NCBI GenBank assembly: GCA_940337035.1
Contig: CALNHX010007703.1
Location: 1-64,000 of the forward strand
Origin: Agriotes lineatus
Taxonomy: Eukaryota; Arthropoda; Insecta; Coleoptera; Elateridae
Reading direction: 5' to 3'
Length of the DNA: 64,000 bases
The position numbers and the translations under genes were made by a program. The notes beneath the pieces were generated by a model. It was given only the letters and a program-made list of their open reading frames with translations, did no database searches and was not told where the DNA came from. Of the stretch, positions 10,705-18,180 are shown one piece after another (position 1 is the stretch's first letter; every line of letters starts with the position of its first letter).

Positions 10705-11611
10705 ATGAGTTATACTAGACGTAAAACTCGTAATCGTCGTCGAATCGTAAGACGGAAAAGTCGCGGTTTGTTGAACACCCTTATTGACAAGTTACCCTTC
10801 GAATTACATATACAAGGTTACAAGTTTGGCGGACCTGGTACTCGTTTAAACAAACGACTTTCTCGAGGTGATCGAGGAAGAAACCCTCTGGACGAGGCAA
10901 CACGACATCGCATACTCACAATCTAGCAATCTTTCGACACGTCACGCGGCGGATAAAGTTCTTACACAGAAAGCTTGGGAACGCGTTAAAGCAAAAGACT
11001 CTACTCTTGGGGAAAGAGCAGCAGCTCTTGCTGTTACAGGGATTATGAAAGGAAAAACCAAACTCGGCATGGGAGTCTCCCGGAAACGAAAGCGTACAGA
11101 ACCCATTGCTGTTATGGAAACACCCCGGAAACGAAGACGTACACTACCTATTGCAGCGCAAAAATTTGGTACGGGGATATCTAGAAAACGGAAGCGTACA
11201 CTACCCACTGCTGGTGTGACGGTCCCCCGAAAACGAAGGCGTACATTACCTATTGCCGCACAAAAATTTGGTACGGGAGTATCTAGAAAACGGAAGCGTA
11301 CAAGGTGTAGTAGGCGTAAACGTATTGGAGGCGCTGTCGTTTTTAAATCGCGAAAGAAACGCCGAATTCCTTCTAGAGTAGTACCTGTTCCCAAGAGAAG
11401 AGGTATATTGCCGCTTGTACCCATACTTGCCGCATTAGGAGCATTGGGGTCCCTCGGAGGCGGTGCTGCAGCAGTCGCTAAAGCGGTAGGGGACTCAAAG
11501 GCTGCTAAAATGGATCTCCAGGAAAAGGAGCGGCATAACAAAGCTATGGAATCCATTGCTCGAGGAAAAGGGCTATATCTACGACCGTATCAGTCAAAAA
11601 ACTACCGTTGA
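10705..11611 (+). pseudogene. PLA2-like basic minor capsid protein, frameshifted
   Basis: Starts at ATG 10705 with a very basic N-terminus. It continues into a segment resembling the viral phospholipase A2-like domain (GYKFGGPGTRL, then QHDIAYSQSSNL after the shift). The calcium-loop Cys usual in CGPGT is Gly here. The frame is lost between about 10,870 and 10,925, and the rest is read from about 10,868 in another frame. The middle has at least four repeats of a basic box of the RKRKRT / RKRRRTLPIA type spaced by AQKFGTG, probably DNA-binding or nuclear-localising. A hydrophobic Ala/Gly-rich segment (LVPILAALGALGSLGGGAAA) and a GLYLRPY tail follow. The PLA2-like and core-protein composition is known from Polinton/adintovirus and parvovirus minor capsid proteins. 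Activity of this copy is doubtful because of the Cys change and the frameshift. Confidence 0.8.
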
Positions 11612-12000
11612 AGCTACCACGCCGAGCGTTGACGAACATCGATATTGCACAGTTCGTTAAACGCTTAGAAATTCCCCATTTTAGGGGGATATTTATGCGA
11701 GATGCCCTACCCGACAAAATTAGTCAACGAGAATGTGGTGTTACTAACTTAGACGATGATGTTGGACCTGGCACACATTGGACATGTTACGTTAAAGCTG
11801 ATCGATTTGTTCTGTATTTCGATAGCATAGGTCGCTTACAACCTCCTCCCGAATTAGTAAACTACTTTCGCAGCGACGGTAGCAACAACCCAATTATGTA
11901 CAACTCTAATAGATATCAAAAACTCGCATCATACACATGCGGACATTTGTGTCTCAAATTCTTATATAACTTTGCGAAACCGATTTTGTCGTCAGTTTAA
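11608..12000 (+). CDS. Adenain-like capsid maturation cysteine protease
   Basis: About 130 codons. The His of the catalytic site is in GTHWTCY, an acidic residue follows in YFDSIG, and the nucleophile Cys is in YTCGHLCLKFLYNF. That is the adenovirus protease order. The protein cleaves capsid precursors. The frame overlaps the stop of the PLA2-like gene by four bases. No in-frame ATG lies upstream of the domain; the first ATG is at about 11,695 inside it. The true start may be lost or may depend on readthrough or a frame error. The protein is short compared with adenain (about 200 residues), as is usual for Polinton proteases. Confidence 0.82.
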   Translation: MKLPRRALTNIDIAQFVKRLEIPHFRGIFMRDALPDKISQRECGVTNLDDDVGPGTHWTCYVKADRFVLYFDSIGRLQPPPELVNYFRSDGSNNPIMYNSNRYQKLASYTCGHLCLKFLYNFAKPILSSV

Positions 12001-12014
12001 GTGTTGCGCTTCAT

Positions 12015-12706
12015 CATGTCCAGTATATTCACTCTTACGGGAGATTCATCTGTTCTTACTGCAAATTTTGACCCTCCCATTTTCTTAGACGATGGTAGCG
12101 AATAAGTCTTGGGATTGTTAAGTTTCGAAACCTACTATACTATTCCAAACGTTAGACCTCCCAACAATAAATTTCATCTTGTTGGAGAACCTCCTATTAT
12201 TATACAGGAGGGAGCATATGAAATTACGAACATTGCCGAATTTTTACATAATCAACTCGATTCTGATGTGGGTGTTAAACAGGTACTGCTACGTGGAAAC
12301 AACAGCATCTTAAAAACCGAAATAAAGTCCACCGTTCCAATCGACTTTCAAAGCGACAATACTATCCGGGACATGTTAGGCTTTGAGAAAAAAGTTTATG
12401 CTGCAGATAGTTGGCACACAGCTGAACATGTTACGAAAATTTTGAACATCAACTGCATTCTTATTCATTGCAACATCTCCGTTAGTTCATATAAAAATGG
12501 TAAGCCCGGCCATATCATTCACCAATTCTTCCCCCATAGTACCGCCCGGGTACAAAATAGTGGAAACCCCTAACCCAGTCATCTATCTACCGATCAGCAC
12601 GAAACAGATCACTAACTTAACTATTAAAATACTAAACCAATCGGATAATCCTGTCAGTTTTAGTAAGGAGACCGTTACGGTAATATTACATTTAAAGAAA
12701 CTGTAA
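12015..12706 (+). pseudogene. Penton-type minor capsid protein, stop and frameshift
   Basis: ATG at 12015 opens a frame that meets TAA at 12102-12104 and then continues with LGLLSFETYYTIPNV. That box is typical of the single-jelly-roll minor capsid protein of Polintons. IIQEGAYEI and MLGFEKKVY follow, then a frame loss near 12,520. The C-terminal part (PPGYKIVETPNPVIYLPI to the stop at 12704-12706) lies in another frame. The family forms the capsid vertices. Two independent lesions make this copy non-functional. The stop overlaps the ATG of the next small gene by one base. Confidence 0.85.
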
Positions 12707-12864
12707 TGGGTTTTCGATTCACCACTCCGTACCGCCCCTGCCTCACTTCCTATAAGAATCGTCGGCCACACCCTCGTAAGATCAGTACGGCTTCGTCCAC
12801 CACGCAGCTAACTACAGCAAACAGAGACTTCTTGTGGTCCTTGGGCTTTACAATAGTGCAATGA
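12706..12864 (+). CDS. Small basic protein upstream of the major capsid gene
   Basis: A 52-codon ORF starting MGFRFTTPYRPC and ending FLWSLGFTIVQ. Its ATG overlaps the penton stop (TAATG), and its stop overlaps the major capsid ATG (ATGA at 12861-12864). Such tight overlaps suggest a real translated frame rather than chance. It is Arg/Lys-rich in the middle. Small basic ORFs in this slot occur in insect Polinton loci to my recollection. Function is unknown. Confidence 0.6.
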   Translation: MGFRFTTPYRPCLTSYKNRRPHPRKISTASSTTQLTTANRDFLWSLGFTIVQ

Positions 12865-13942
12865 GTATTTTAAATATTGGAGAGCGAGTCCTCGTCGACA
12901 CTTTCATCATTAGCAATCAATTGCACACACATCAACCGTATACAAACCGTTTTGACTATAACGATAAAATTCCAATTCCAATTCCCGAAGATATGTCAAC
13001 TCTTCCCGGCCTGAGCTATCTGTACCTAGAGGGAAAGTTGCGGAAGGAAAACGGTGAAGTTACAACGGCTAAATTCCTTAACAATGGTTTGGCTCACTTA
13101 TTTAGCGAAATCCGTTACGAAATCAATGCCGTCGTTGTCGACTCTGTCACCAAACCTTTAGTGCCTGCATACCGTTGAGAATGCTGTTAGGATTCGCCGA
13201 AGATGATGGAAAAGTAATACTTAACATCCGACAAGAACTCGTATTAATTCGCAGCAATACCGATGCCGACGCCGTATTCAGTGCTACCGTAGGGGAGACG
13301 GCTAAAGTTACGATTGACAAACTATACTGGAAGGTTCCTCATATCACTCCAGGTCTTGCTCAAGAATTAGCCCTGACCAAATACATCGATAAAAATATTG
13401 ACACTCAGGTCGCATTTCGCAGCTGGCAGCTTCATACCATACCTGGTGTTCATGCTGCGACTCAACATTCTCACGCTATCGCTACAAGCACAAAATTACA
13501 AACCCCCAGATATGCCTTCGTAGGGTTTCAATCAGGTCGTTCGGGGCTAATCGCTAAGAACAATGCTAATTTCGATAAAATTGGTCTTACCAATTTCCGA
13601 GTTTATCTGAACACCGAACGATTCCCATACGACAATTTACATAACAATTATGCACTCAATCATTACGCAACATTATACGACATGTATTCCAAGTTTCAAT
13701 CATCTTATTATAGCAAAATCGATGAACCCTTCTTCTCCCGCCATGACTTTGCAGACAAAGCACCCATTGTTGTAATCGATTGTTCCCATCAAAAAGACTA
13801 CCTTCATGCAAACGCAGTCGTTTTTCGTGTTGAATTTGAAACTTCCGCTAACGTGCCAGCCAACACAACAGCGTATTGTCTCGTTCTTCACGATCGGGTT
13901 TTTACTTACAACGCATTGTCAAAAGCAGTTAAACAACTGTAA
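12861..13942 (+). pseudogene. Major capsid protein (double jelly-roll type), frameshifted
   Basis: ATG at 12861 (MSILNIGERVLVDTFI). The first part reaches a stop at 13176-13178 after IRYEINAVVVDSV. The frame then resumes at about 13,175 with LLGFAEDDGKVILN and runs to 13942. Internal landmarks are TLPGLSYLYLEGKL, KVTIDKLYWKVPHI, FQSGRSG and the C-terminal VEFETSANVPANTTAYCLV. This two-part beta-rich layout, its size and its position after penton and protease identify the Polinton major capsid protein. One frameshift with possible loss of a few codons at 13,175 is the only damage seen. The gene ends in an intact TAA. Confidence 0.88.
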
Positions 13943-13991
13943 TTTCGCAAAACACTTCAGTTGCACCTCGACTTTTAGCGTAACTAGACCG

Positions 13992-14440
13992 TGCTCCCTC
14001 TACCTACTACTATTAAGATCATTATCGACATTCATGGTTTTAAGACGTCCGATAAGCACTTTAGCCCAAAAGAATTGGCCTCCTACGACGGTACCTCAGT
14101 ATCTCACTATATTTTTAAATCCCCTTTCGCCTTAAATTATTTAACACCTCATTTACAACAACAAGCCCACTGGGTAATGACTAATCACCATTGCATCGAC
14201 TGGAATGAGGGATTTACTACAGCATACATGTTTCCTGAAATTTTGCCACGTCTTCTCTAAGGTGCCACCGAAATATATGTGAAAGGTCGAGAAAAGGCAA
14301 CTTTTCTACGCCGCTTTACTACCATCCCAATAATCGAAGTGGAAGAAAGACCGGCCCTCACCCCATCACAACCCGCTTGTTTATATCATTCCAAACCGAT
14401 TTGTTATTGCGCGTGTATCATATTTATAATCAGTACATAA
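13992..14440 (+). pseudogene. Conserved insect-element protein with IDxHGFK motif
   Basis: The frame begins near 13,992 without an ATG and holds IIIDIHGFKTSDKHF, KELASYDGTSVSHYIFK and QAHWVMTNHHCIDWNEGF. It meets a TAA at 14258-14260 and then continues in the same frame with EIYVKGREKATFLRRF and a Cys/His segment (CLYHSKPICYCAC) to TAA at 14438-14440. AATAAA follows at 14444-14449. I recognise the IDxxGFK...KELA pattern as recurrent in insect Polinton-like and other virus-derived loci, but cannot name its function. A nuclease- or RNase H-like fold has to be tested by profile search. Confidence 0.6.
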
Positions 14441-14522
14441 TGGAATAAAACAACTTTTTTTAAAATTTTTATTGTTTTTATTTGTTTACAATGTATACAG
14501 TTTAACTACATGGATTAAACAT

Positions 14523-14741
14523 CTACGAACTAGTGGAAAAGCGTTCTACATAAATTGTCTGCCTATGTTCGGCGCACAAAACGTCTCGCAGTACTTCATC
14601 CATAGTAAGTATCCTCAGATGGAACCGCAACCTATCCACACATTCCCGTTCCCACCGTCCTTTTCGAGCTTCTTGATAGGCATACGTATGCAAATTATAA
14701 ATCTTATTCTTCGAGTCGTCAAACTGCACGCTATTCTTCAT
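14523..14741 (-). CDS. Small unnamed minus-strand protein
   Basis: Frame of 72 codons from ATG 14741 (MKNSVQFDDSKNKIYNLHTY), highly charged, ending RQTIYVERFSTSS. It begins two bases after the stop of the neighbouring minus-strand frame (TAAAATG), which suggests a polycistronic or overlapping arrangement. The family is not recognised. A reverse-strand AATAAA lies downstream near 14,468-14,473. Confidence 0.4.
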   Translation of the reverse strand: MKNSVQFDDSKNKIYNLHTYAYQEARKGRWERECVDRLRFHLRILTMDEVLRDVLCAEHRQTIYVERFSTSS

Positions 14742-14742
14742 T

Positions 14743-15045
14743 TTACTTCCTCTCTATAAAGGCTTTTACTTCACACATATGCCATTTTAGGCCAAGACTA
14801 TCCATTAAATCTACAAGGAGACCTTCATTTATGGCTCCGTCTAAAAATAGTTGACCGACAGCTGCACCATTTTTATACTGTTTTTATTTTTTATACAACT
14901 CTTTGTCACTGAATCCGGAACGTCCTAACCCATATACGACTTCGTGCGACGCTTCGAAAGCTAAATCCTTTAACGAACTCACTAATCGTTCAACCGCACT
15001 AGGTAAGTCTCTTGCAGCCGGTCGAGCAGCCTCTCTATAATTCAT
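14743..15045 (-). pseudogene. Small unnamed minus-strand protein with one stop
   Basis: A 100-codon frame from ATG 15045 (MNYREAARPAARDLPSAVER) to TAA at 14743. One in-frame stop follows GFSDKELYKK, and the frame then continues GAAVGQLFLDGAINEGLL. It looks helical. It is packed between two minus-strand frames with only a few bases between them, so it is likely a genuine but broken gene of the element. The family is not recognised. Confidence 0.45.
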
Positions 15046-15053
15046 TCACATGA

Positions 15054-15716
15054 CTACACTGCCAACTGACGACTCAGTGCTTCCACTTCGATGTCGCCCT
15101 TTACCATAGAACTCGCGAACGTTAGCACTTCCACCATACACGCAGTCTTTTCAGAGTTCTCCTCCAGCTGATCCACTACAGACCATACATTTACTAAACA
15201 GTCTCCACAAAGGTTTGCTACACCCTTCACTATTTCTTTATAGAAACTCTCAAAGTGCAACGCCTTTAATTGTGCGAATCGCACTTCCACGAGTTTCTGC
15301 AAGCGCCACAATTCTTCTACAGTTTCGCTCGCTAAACGCACCTCTGACAAGCCCACTTCCTCCAATTTGATTATTTTCCTTATCTGGATCGCTTCAAATA
15401 CAATCCTCTTCTTTCCTATTACCAGAGCTGGCCACTCACCGTCGAGAGAATAGAAGTAATTGGAAATCACTCCTTGATTTGCAATCAGGGCTGTCCACTC
15501 ACATTCATTTAATTGCACCCAGTCATTTTTGACACCCCGTATTATAATACTTGGGTTAAATTGCGAACTCCAATCAAACCCTACACTCACGTACTTAGAA
15601 CTTGATTTATTTAATTTGTACGTCCTACTATTCAGAAGTTCCGGACAGAACAGCGGTTGCGGCTTTCTTGCATTATTACTCTGAACTACCTCGATAGCTT
15701 TCAACAAGGCTTCCAT
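15054..15716 (-). CDS. Unnamed Polinton-like element protein, 220 residues
   Basis: Intact frame from ATG 15716 to a stop three bases before the next minus-strand gene. The N-terminal half has beta-like segments with Trp pairs (SVGFDWSSQFNPSIII, LNECEWTALIANQGVI, LDGEWPALVIGKKRIVF). The C-terminal half is helical and rich in Leu/Glu/Val with several Cys. There is no signal peptide or membrane segment. Position among structural genes suggests a virion or accessory role, but I cannot name the family. Confidence 0.65.
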   Translation of the reverse strand: MEALLKAIEVVQSNNARKPQPLFCPELLNSRTYKLNKSSSKYVSVGFDWSSQFNPSIIIRGVKNDWVQLNECEWTALIANQGVISNYFYSLDGEWPALVIGKKRIVFEAIQIRKIIKLEEVGLSEVRLASETVEELWRLQKLVEVRFAQLKALHFESFYKEIVKGVANLCGDCLVNVWSVVDQLEENSEKTACMVEVLTFASSMVKGDIEVEALSRQLAV

Positions 15717-15832
15717 TTCTGCACGACTATCGGATGCTACTACCCCTGCAGACTCTTCTAAGCGCTCTTATTTTCACATTTCCAAGGTTACATGCGGTAG
15801 GAGGTGACCGTACGCCGACCTTGAAGTCATGT

Positions 15833-16229
15833 TTACTGCACCACCTTTTTGGACTCAACAATTATGGGAACCTTGAGTTGAAATTCCACATATAGCCTAT
15901 TTGGCTTGACTGCCCAAAATTTTAGCATATCACCCTTTTTTAATGTCATCCCGATCATTTCGTGAAATTTATATGCTCCCATCTTGTTAATATAAATTTG
16001 GGTATTTTCGGGATAAAGTAAGACATTTGTTATTTCAGCTTCACGGAAGGGAATAGTATATTCGATGTCACCATGCGCTAGGATGTACCATCTATCATCA
16101 TTGAAGGCGCCGGATACTAGTTGTAAATCTCGTTCATAATGTAAAGGCCCACTTAACTCTTCAACCACAAACACCTGCGGGTGTGACGTGGAATTCGCAT
16201 GCATGTTTGCCAAATTTATCGATAGGCAT
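15833..16229 (-). pseudogene. Unnamed Polinton accessory protein, copy B (MPIDKFG family)
   Basis: The ATG at 16229 begins MPIDKFGKH, as in copy A at 8707. A shift within about 15 codons moves the frame, and the rest is open from about 16,213 to 15,833. Shared landmarks with copy A are the N-terminal motif and the C-terminal TLKKGDMLKFW / LYVEFQLKVPIIV segment. The central parts are diverged. The pair lies on the same strand about 7.5 kb apart. This looks like an old duplication within the element rather than a recent assembly duplication, because identity is low. Confidence 0.68.
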
Positions 16230-16239
16230 TGCTCAAGCG

Positions 16240-16286
16240 TCGAACTGGATATGAATACCGAAAGCGTGGGCTTCTACTTATAAAAT
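16240..16286 (-). promoter_or_regulatory. Possible TATA and initiator for copy B gene
   Basis: On the minus strand TTTATAAG (about 16284-16277) precedes CCAGTTCG (about 16248-16241) by about 35 bases, and the ATG is at 16229. This resembles an arthropod core promoter, but the initiator is imperfect. Confidence 0.35.
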
Positions 16287-16351
16287 ATCAATATTCATAG
16301 ACGTCGCTAGAAGCGCAATAAAAACACAGACACCTTTATATACACATATAT

Positions 16352-16663
16352 TTAATCAGTCCAAGAATAAGTAATATATACTACATCCCCATCTAATAAT
16401 TGAGCGATAAAGCGCTCAATGGGGACCTCCACATGTTGCCTCCACCACAGGAATGGGTCGCCCCCGTATGTGGTGGGTAGCGTCCTCAGGAGGGTCGACT
16501 GCCATAGACGCTCGCTTCTAAGACTCATCGAATAGTCTATTGTTACGGCAGCCTGGAGTTGACGAGCTGATTGAGGTCGCGGTTCGGAGGTGATGAAGTA
16601 TTCAAACTCCTTATAAAATGTGGGCGCATCTTCAAAGAGTGCATCAACAACAATATCAGGCAT
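16352..16663 (-). CDS. Small unnamed protein, minus member of a mirrored pair
   Basis: A 103-codon intact frame from ATG 16663. It contains APTFYKEFEYFI near the start and ends with IERFIAQLLDGDVVYITYSW. The C-terminal end closely resembles that of the plus-strand ORF at 16,832-16,969 (VDRYLGLLEDGKVTYITYTW). That suggests two diverged copies arranged back-to-back around a short intergenic region. The family is not recognised. There are no membrane segments. Confidence 0.6.
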   Translation of the reverse strand: MPDIVVDALFEDAPTFYKEFEYFITSEPRPQSARQLQAAVTIDYSMSLRSERLWQSTLLRTLPTTYGGDPFLWWRQHVEVPIERFIAQLLDGDVVYITYSWTD

Positions 16664-16831
16664 GATGACTGGTAGCTGTAGTGGAAAAACGTTACGCTTT
16701 ATATGCGAATCTCAAGGTAAGAGCCTTGACCTTCTACGACTCCATCCTTGACTACGCTCCTATATTAAGTTGCCTGTTTTCTGTAACAGTCGTCATAATC
16801 CTCCAACGCCTACCATAATCATCAAGCAGCT

Positions 16832-16969
16832 ATGGCAACTAACTTCAAGAACTCAGCACAATTTTACCGTCATTTTCGTCGGTTTTTGGCTAGTTGCCCT
16901 CCAGTGGACCGGTACCTAGGCCTACTGGAGGATGGGAAAGTTACATATATAACTTATACTTGGAAATAA
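16832..16969 (+). CDS. Small unnamed protein, plus member of a mirrored pair
   Basis: A 45-codon ORF with N-terminal SAQFYRHFRRFLASCPPVDR and C-terminal EDGKVTYITYTWK. It looks like a shortened relative of the minus-strand gene at 16,352-16,663: the first and last boxes are retained and the middle of about 50 residues is missing. The shared 160-bp region between the ATGs may act as a divergent promoter. Confidence 0.55.
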   Translation: MATNFKNSAQFYRHFRRFLASCPPVDRYLGLLEDGKVTYITYTWK

Positions 16970-17060
16970 ATAAATATATTTACAAATATTTCGATGGTTT
17001 TATTTCAAAATTTATATGGCGTTGCTACGATCTTCGAGAGTGTGACCTTGAATTGTAGAA

Positions 17061-17095
17061 TATAAAACTTTTGCAAACGTGTACGTAGTTAGTTG
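17061..17095 (+). promoter_or_regulatory. TATA box before the BIR gene
   Basis: TATAAAA at 17061-17067, with the ATG at 17101. Transcription starting about 30 bases downstream would leave a leader of only about ten bases. The site supports an independent unit for the BIR gene. Confidence 0.4.
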
Positions 17096-17100
17096 CCATC

Positions 17101-17463
17101 ATGAGCTCAGAACCTCGATATCCAGAGTTTGCGAAATACTCCAAACGGTTACGAACATTCGACGATAGGAGTCGGGGTCAAACTCCAGAATCGCTAGCAG
17201 ATGCCGGTTTCTTTTGCATCAGCGACACGGTTAATTGTGTACAGTGTTTCTACTGCGGAGTTCAGATTTCTGGTTGGGAACGCAATGATGAACCTCCGTT
17301 GGACACCCAACTGCAAAATTGCCAAGGTCCACCAGCAATTACAAACCATACAAGACTTGAATATGCAACTTATCGACGTGATGCATATTTCCCCCGGAGT
17401 AGATGTAGCTGGCAACAAGGGAACGAGCGCGGCCAACAAAACAAAAGGTTGCTGTTGTCATAA
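17101..17463 (+). CDS. Partial BIR-domain (IAP-like) protein
   Basis: From ATG 17101 the N-terminus (FAKYSKRLRTFDDRS) leads into a BIR-type zinc fold. Landmarks are ESLADAGFFCISDTVNCVQC, FYCGVQISGWERNDEPP and the CxxC pair of the fold. The usual following His and final Cys of the zinc site are not evident: after LDTQLQNC the sequence no longer looks like BIR. A frame change near 17,320 would give a Cys-rich end (KGCCCHKGC). BIR proteins bind caspases or their antagonists and block apoptosis in insect viruses and hosts. Here the domain is truncated or broken, so activity is doubtful. Its place at the edge of a virus-like element suggests capture from a host or another virus. Confidence 0.72.
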   Translation: MSSEPRYPEFAKYSKRLRTFDDRSRGQTPESLADAGFFCISDTVNCVQCFYCGVQISGWERNDEPPLDTQLQNCQGPPAITNHTRLEYATYRRDAYFPRSRCSWQQGNERGQQNKRLLLS

Positions 17464-17649
17464 GGGATGCGAAGAGCGACACCAAACCATTCACTAGTTG
17501 CCATCGACTTGTTGAACATGCTACCAATACAATTTTTGGTTGCTCTCGCTGCAGTTCATGATGGGATTCTCTACGTCCTTCAACCGCGACGGTGCAGTTC
17601 AACTTCTTTCGCCTAAAATGATGGAGTGCATAACGTGACATGGCGTAAA
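17464..17649. other. Interval between BIR gene and membrane protein gene
   Basis: No supported feature. It may contain the decayed C-terminal part of the BIR gene in another frame (Cys/His-rich codons to about 17,500). Confidence 0.4.
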
Positions 17650-17943
17650 ATGGATACCAGTTCCTTGACAACTATTTCCGTTTTTAAAATACAAGTGAAC
17701 AACTTTACTGAACATAACGTTTTAACGTTCAAGATAAAATACCATTTCCCTTCATATGCGGTAGATACGAATTGGCAAACGATTTTGCTAAAAAATAAAC
17801 CTGATGTCTTGAAGAAGCTGCTCTCACCCGCGGATAATTCCTGCTGTATATCTACTATTGTTTTAAGCACTATTTTATTCGCTCTAATGTGTGTGTCTGT
17901 AACGTATTTCTTAATCTGTTGGTATTATAATCATTTAGTCTAG
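17650..17943 (+). CDS. Small tail-anchored membrane protein
   Basis: The frame from ATG 17650 (MDTSSLTTISVFKIQVNN) gives 97 residues. The N-terminal two thirds are soluble and contain VDTNWQTILLKN. The last 30 residues form one strong transmembrane segment (IVLSTILFALMCVSVTYFLI) ending CWYYNHLV. There is no signal peptide, so a tail-anchored topology is expected. AATAAA occurs at about 17,976. The neighbour is a BIR-like gene, so a role in cell-death control is possible, but I see no BH motif to support it. Unnamed family. Confidence 0.5.
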   Translation: MDTSSLTTISVFKIQVNNFTEHNVLTFKIKYHFPSYAVDTNWQTILLKNKPDVLKKLLSPADNSCCISTIVLSTILFALMCVSVTYFLICWYYNHLV

Positions 17944-18052
17944 CCACTACTGTAATTACTCTTTGTATGTGCATCAATAAAACTTTTTATTAAATTATGT
18001 GTATCTTTCACTCTACGAAGGTACTCTGGATGAGTAACCAAATATTCTATCA

Positions 18053-18142
18053 GACTCGATGGTCTAGCGGTAAAGATACCCTCGGCTGCAGGTACCACTG
18101 CGGATGAACAGGGGGACCTAGGTTCGAATCCTAGTCGAGTCA
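18053..18142 (+). tRNA. tRNA-like sequence with long central insert
   Basis: Ninety bases with a perfect 7-bp acceptor stem (GACTCGA / TCGAGTC) and a D-arm/box A segment GGTCTAGCGGTAAAGATACC. The T-arm/box B is perfect (CTAGGTTCGAATCCTAG). The anticodon region is abnormal: about 35 bases between the D and T arms can fold in more than one way, including a GCAG/CTGC inner stem. This would fit an intron, a long variable arm or a decayed gene. A T-run about 45 bases downstream could end polymerase III transcription. The anticodon is not assigned. A tRNA-derived SINE head is an alternative. Confidence 0.45.
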
Positions 18143-18180
18143 TAATTTAGACATGAAGTATCCTAGACGTTTACTTCATG

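Larger units (their letters stand above)
4536..18180. mobile_element. Endogenous Polinton/Maverick-type (adintovirus-like) element
   Basis: Genes for DNA polymerase B, retroviral-type integrase, packaging ATPase, adenain-like protease, penton-type and major capsid proteins occur together. This is the defining set of Polintons/Mavericks and of adintoviruses. Transcription units converge and diverge: polymerase (+) faces integrase (-), and four minus-strand genes run from 9.8 to 7.4 kb. The virion block (+) runs from 10.7 to 14.4 kb. Another minus cluster runs from 16.7 to 14.5 kb, and plus-strand accessory genes lie at 16.8-17.9 kb. I could not find terminal inverted repeats, so the boundaries are only those of the gene content. 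The RTE insertion abuts the left edge and an R2 element the right. Stops and frameshifts in at least the polymerase, integrase, penton, major capsid and PLA2-like genes mark it as a decayed copy. Confidence 0.9.

Noticed and set aside
17940..18143. A minus-strand protein reading MTRLGFEPRSP
   Set aside because: This is the translation of the reverse complement of the tRNA-like T-arm, a common artefact.
4536..18180. Terminal inverted repeats of the Polinton-like element
   Set aside because: I compared the left (4.5-4.7 kb) and right (17.95-18.3 kb) edges by eye and found no convincing inverted match. The left end may be lost to the RTE insertion.
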